NCBI RefSeq assembly: GCF_900142165.1
Contig: NZ_FQZY01000023.1
Coordinates: 1 to 62,764 of the forward strand
DNA length: 62,764 nucleotides
Reading direction: 5' to 3'
Source: Hespellia stercorisuis DSM 15480
Lineage (GTDB): Bacteria; Bacillota; Clostridia; Lachnospirales; Lachnospiraceae
Shown here: one piece after another, positions 60,958-62,764 of the stretch
How the letters are laid out: each line of letters begins with the position of its first letter
Numbering within the stretch: the first letter of the stretch is position 1
Notes under the pieces: generated by a model
Told to the model about the DNA's origin: nothing
The model's input: only the letters and a program-made list of their open reading frames with translations
Databases searched by the model: none
Made by a program: the position numbers and the translations under genes

Positions 60958-61004
60958 TTGCGTTTTCCTTTAGTATATGATATAATTTAGTTAAATTTGA
61001 CTAA
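60958..61004 (+). promoter_or_regulatory. promoter and palindromic operator of the DtxR-family gene
   Basis: TTGCGT (60958-60963), 17-bp spacer, TATAAT (60981-60986), then TTAGTTAAATTTGACTAA (60987-61004), an 18-bp palindrome with a single non-matching pair placed over the start point. Autoregulation is likely. Confidence 0.65.
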
Positions 61005-61102
61005 CTTTTCGTATAAAGAAATTAAATCATTGTAACTGTTCAGAATCAGGCTTTACAACTCATAATTTTGTAACTGTTTTTTAATGCGCAGCGCAACCCC
61101 CA

Positions 61103-61120
61103 TGATTCCGTGCAGTTCCA
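61103..61120. repeat. dispersed intergenic motif, copy 4
   Basis: TGATTCCGTGCAGTTCCA, nearly identical to 32191-32208. It lies in the leader of the DtxR-family gene. Confidence 0.5.
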
Positions 61121-61148
61121 AACCAATTACATGACAAGGAGTTTATCT

Positions 61149-61520
61149 ATGAAAACACACACAAACGAATCCGCGGAAAATTACCTGGAAACGATTCTTA
61201 TGCTCAGCCAGTCACTTCCGGTTGTCCGTTCCATCGATATCGCGACGGAACTGAATTTTTCAAAAGCCAGCGTCAGCGTTGCCATGAAAAATCTTCGTGA
61301 GAAGCATATGATCGAGGTGAGCGATGCCGGGTTCATTACATTGACGGAATCGGGCAGTGAGATTGCCCGGATGATCTACGAGCGCCACACGCTTCTGACC
61401 AGCTGGCTCGAATCTATGGGGGTCAGCCCTGAGACTGCTGCCGGCGATGCCTGCCGGATCGAGCACGTCATCAGCAAAGAGAGCTTTGCCGCACTGAAAA
61501 AACATATCAAGGCACAGTAG
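61149..61520 (+). CDS. DtxR/MntR-family metal-dependent regulator
   Basis: 123 residues: winged helix ENYLETILMLSQSLPVVR and IATELNFSKASVSVAMKNLR near 10-48, then a dimer/metal domain with ERHTLLTSWLESMGV, DACRIEHVISKESF. The metal ligands of the family (E/H/C/E/H positions) are mostly met by the ERH, CRIEH residues. There is no SH3-like third domain, as in MntR. It diverges from feoA-feoA-feoB across 331 bp that hold two palindromic operators. The ATG at 61149 has AGGAG ahead. Iron or manganese sensing is inferred. Confidence 0.9.
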   Translation: MKTHTNESAENYLETILMLSQSLPVVRSIDIATELNFSKASVSVAMKNLREKHMIEVSDAGFITLTESGSEIARMIYERHTLLTSWLESMGVSPETAAGDACRIEHVISKESFAALKKHIKAQ

Positions 61521-61618
61521 GATTCGGTTGCTTTTTCCCGCAAAGAATACTATAATTTTCATATGTTTAATCGTCCGTAAGCATCCCTGTAAAATACCGG
61601 GGTATGTTCGGCTGTATT

Positions 61619-61643
61619 CCAGACAGCAGTCTGGTCCTATAAT
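61619..61643 (+). promoter_or_regulatory. promoter region of the carbamate-kinase-like gene with a palindrome
   Basis: CCAGAC-AGCA-GTCTGG (61619-61634) stands just ahead of TATAAT (61638-61643). The -35 is poor (TATTCC region), which fits a promoter that needs an activator at the palindrome. Confidence 0.55.
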
Positions 61644-61670
61644 AAGTAAAAAGAATCGAGGTATATGAAT

Positions 61671-62600
61671 ATGAAGAAAAGAGTCGTTGTCGCATTAGGC
61701 CACCGTGCACTTGGCACCACACTCCCGGAACAGAAGACCGCGGTCAAAAAAACAGCAGAGGTAATTGCTGATCTGGTGGAAGAAGGATATCAGGTTGCAA
61801 TCACACACAGTAACGCACCACAGCTTGGCATGATTCACACTGCCATGAATGAATTTGGTAAAACCCACGATAATTATACATCTGCACCGATGTCTGTCTG
61901 CTCTGCCATGAGTCAGGGATACATCGGTTATGACCTCCAGAACGGCATCCGTGAGGCACTGCTGGATCGCGGCATCTACCGCACCGTCAGCACCGTTCTG
62001 ACACAGGTGATCGTGGATCCATATGATGAAGCATTCTACACTCCAACCAAGGTACTCGGACGGTACATGAGCGCCGAGGAGGCCAGCGAGGAGCGCAAAA
62101 AAGGCAATTACGTGGTCGAAGAAGCCGGAAAAGGTTTCCGCCGTGTCGTGTCCGCCCCCAACCCGGTCAAGATTGTTGAGATTGACGCAGTCAAAGCTCT
62201 ACTAGATGCCAATCAGGTAGTCATTGCCGCAGGCGGCGGTGGAATCCCGGTATTGCAGCAGGATCATCGTCTGAAGGGTGCAAGCGCCGTCATCGAGAAG
62301 GACCTGATCGCCGGAAAACTGGCGGAAGGCATAGATGCTGATGAGTTGATCATCCTCACCAGCGTAGAACAGGTGAGTATCAATATGGGCACGGACAAGG
62401 AAGAGACTCTTGGAGCAATATCCCCAGCACAGGCCAGGGAATACATGGAGCAGGGACATTTTGGTGCATATAACATGCTGCCGAAGTTCAGCGCTTCTTT
62501 GGAATTTCTTGAAGAGAGAGAAGGACGCAAGGCACTCATCACCTCTTTTGAGAAGGTAAAAGAGGGTGTAGCCGGAAAGGCCGGAACTATTATCGCATAG
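61671..62600 (+). CDS. carbamate-kinase-like protein with altered signature motifs
   Basis: 309 residues, the length of ArcC and aligned end to end with the amino-acid-kinase fold: PTKVLGRYMSAEEA near 122, GKGFRRVVSAPNP near 150, VVIAAGGGGIPV near 183 and NMGTDKEE near 233. However the phosphate-binding start reads VALGHRALG at 7-15 where carbamate kinases have ALGGNAL, and THSNAPQLG at 45-53 where they have THGNGPQVG. Both changes hit glycine/asparagine residues of the active site. It may be an ArcC paralogue with a different substrate. ATG 61671 has GAGG 9 bases ahead; an ATG 6 bases earlier is possible. Confidence 0.85.
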   Translation: MKKRVVVALGHRALGTTLPEQKTAVKKTAEVIADLVEEGYQVAITHSNAPQLGMIHTAMNEFGKTHDNYTSAPMSVCSAMSQGYIGYDLQNGIREALLDRGIYRTVSTVLTQVIVDPYDEAFYTPTKVLGRYMSAEEASEERKKGNYVVEEAGKGFRRVVSAPNPVKIVEIDAVKALLDANQVVIAAGGGGIPVLQQDHRLKGASAVIEKDLIAGKLAEGIDADELIILTSVEQVSINMGTDKEETLGAISPAQAREYMEQGHFGAYNMLPKFSASLEFLEEREGRKALITSFEKVKEGVAGKAGTIIA

Positions 62601-62670
62601 GACTTATGGCCGCTGTCGCGGCTTGCCTGTGGCGGTTTACTTTACGCAAATACCACACTTGATAATACAA

Positions 62671-62716
62671 AAAGGGGCTGTCGCACTAAGTAATTAGTGC
62701 GCAGCTCCTTTTTTAT
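62671..62716 (+). terminator. terminator of the carbamate-kinase-like gene
   Basis: GGGGCTG and GCACTAA pair with TTAGTGC and CAGCTCC (one G-U, a small internal loop), followed by TTTTTT. Confidence 0.88.
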
Positions 62717-62729
62717 GCAAAAACACAAA

Positions 62730-62753
62730 TGCCAGGCTTCGAAAAGCCTGGCA
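62730..62753 (-). terminator. terminator for a minus-strand gene beyond the right edge
   Basis: TGCCAGGCTT/AAGCCTGGCA with CGAA loop; the minus strand continues TTTGTGTTTTT. No gene on its right is visible in the window. Confidence 0.6.
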
Positions 62754-62764
62754 AAAGGTGTAAA

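Overview
The window looks like a chromosomal segment of a spore-forming, low-GC-type Firmicute, most likely a Lachnospiraceae member (Clostridia, gut type). The evidence is a complete sigma-F/SpoIIA operon followed by spoVA genes, T-box, S-box and RFN leaders, a group II ECF transporter, a SpoVAD/AE-type spore channel, and several small conserved genes of Lachnospiraceae character. I cannot name the genus. No rRNA, tRNA, CRISPR array or prophage was seen.

Layout. 1-720: end of an IS66 element and a C-terminal stump of phosphopentomutase (deoB). 722-9980: a minus-strand run of core genes (dusB, coaX, a small conserved gene, birA, argF, an SPFH/NfeD membrane pair, a SpoU-type methyltransferase, a KtrAB-type potassium system and a response regulator). 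9973-12945: an intramembrane-sensing histidine kinase, then metK behind a SAM-I riboswitch and a repeat-rich leader. 12951-17084: murA, shikimate kinase, a small conserved gene and a Na/Pi cotransporter. 17268-23899: sporulation block (spoIIAA-spoIIAB-sigF-small membrane ORF-spoVAA-AB-AC, then spoVAD-AE) split by a MATE transporter on the other strand. 24098-32717: T-box-controlled valS followed by an LTA-synthase-like gene, folC, a 45-residue gene and a TPR membrane protein. 32734-36841: a glucosaminidase-like protein, a SulP transporter and ribU behind an FMN riboswitch.

36816-40689 is the most plastic region. A class II uvrA gene lies between two ~103 bp direct repeats, each made of the 3' end of an Rpn/PDDEXK transposase gene plus an outward promoter. 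41113-43606: nitroreductase, repeat-rich spacer and an RpoD-like sigma factor. 43749-47679: a nickel-pincer cofactor operon, larB-larC-larE, translationally coupled to an MBL-fold hydrolase; LarC carries a very large His-rich insert. 47763-51120: truA and the ecfA1-ecfA2-ecfT module, which can energise RibU. 51269-56037: cyclophilin, a papain-like-fold protein, an MsmK-type sugar ATPase, a PucR/CdaR-type regulator, a small membrane protein and an NMN-adenylyltransferase-like protein. 56544-61520: a lipoprotein and a ferrous-iron locus (feoA-feoA-feoB-Cys-rich protein-histidine-free Fur homologue) facing a DtxR-family regulator, with a palindromic operator over the feoA -10 box. 61671-62600: a carbamate-kinase-like gene with altered signature motifs.

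Three perfect giant palindromes (77, 44 and 99 nt) sharing a GGGGACGTAG core lie between genes and form the clearest repeat family of the window. All functional assignments come from reading motifs and context; no database search was run.
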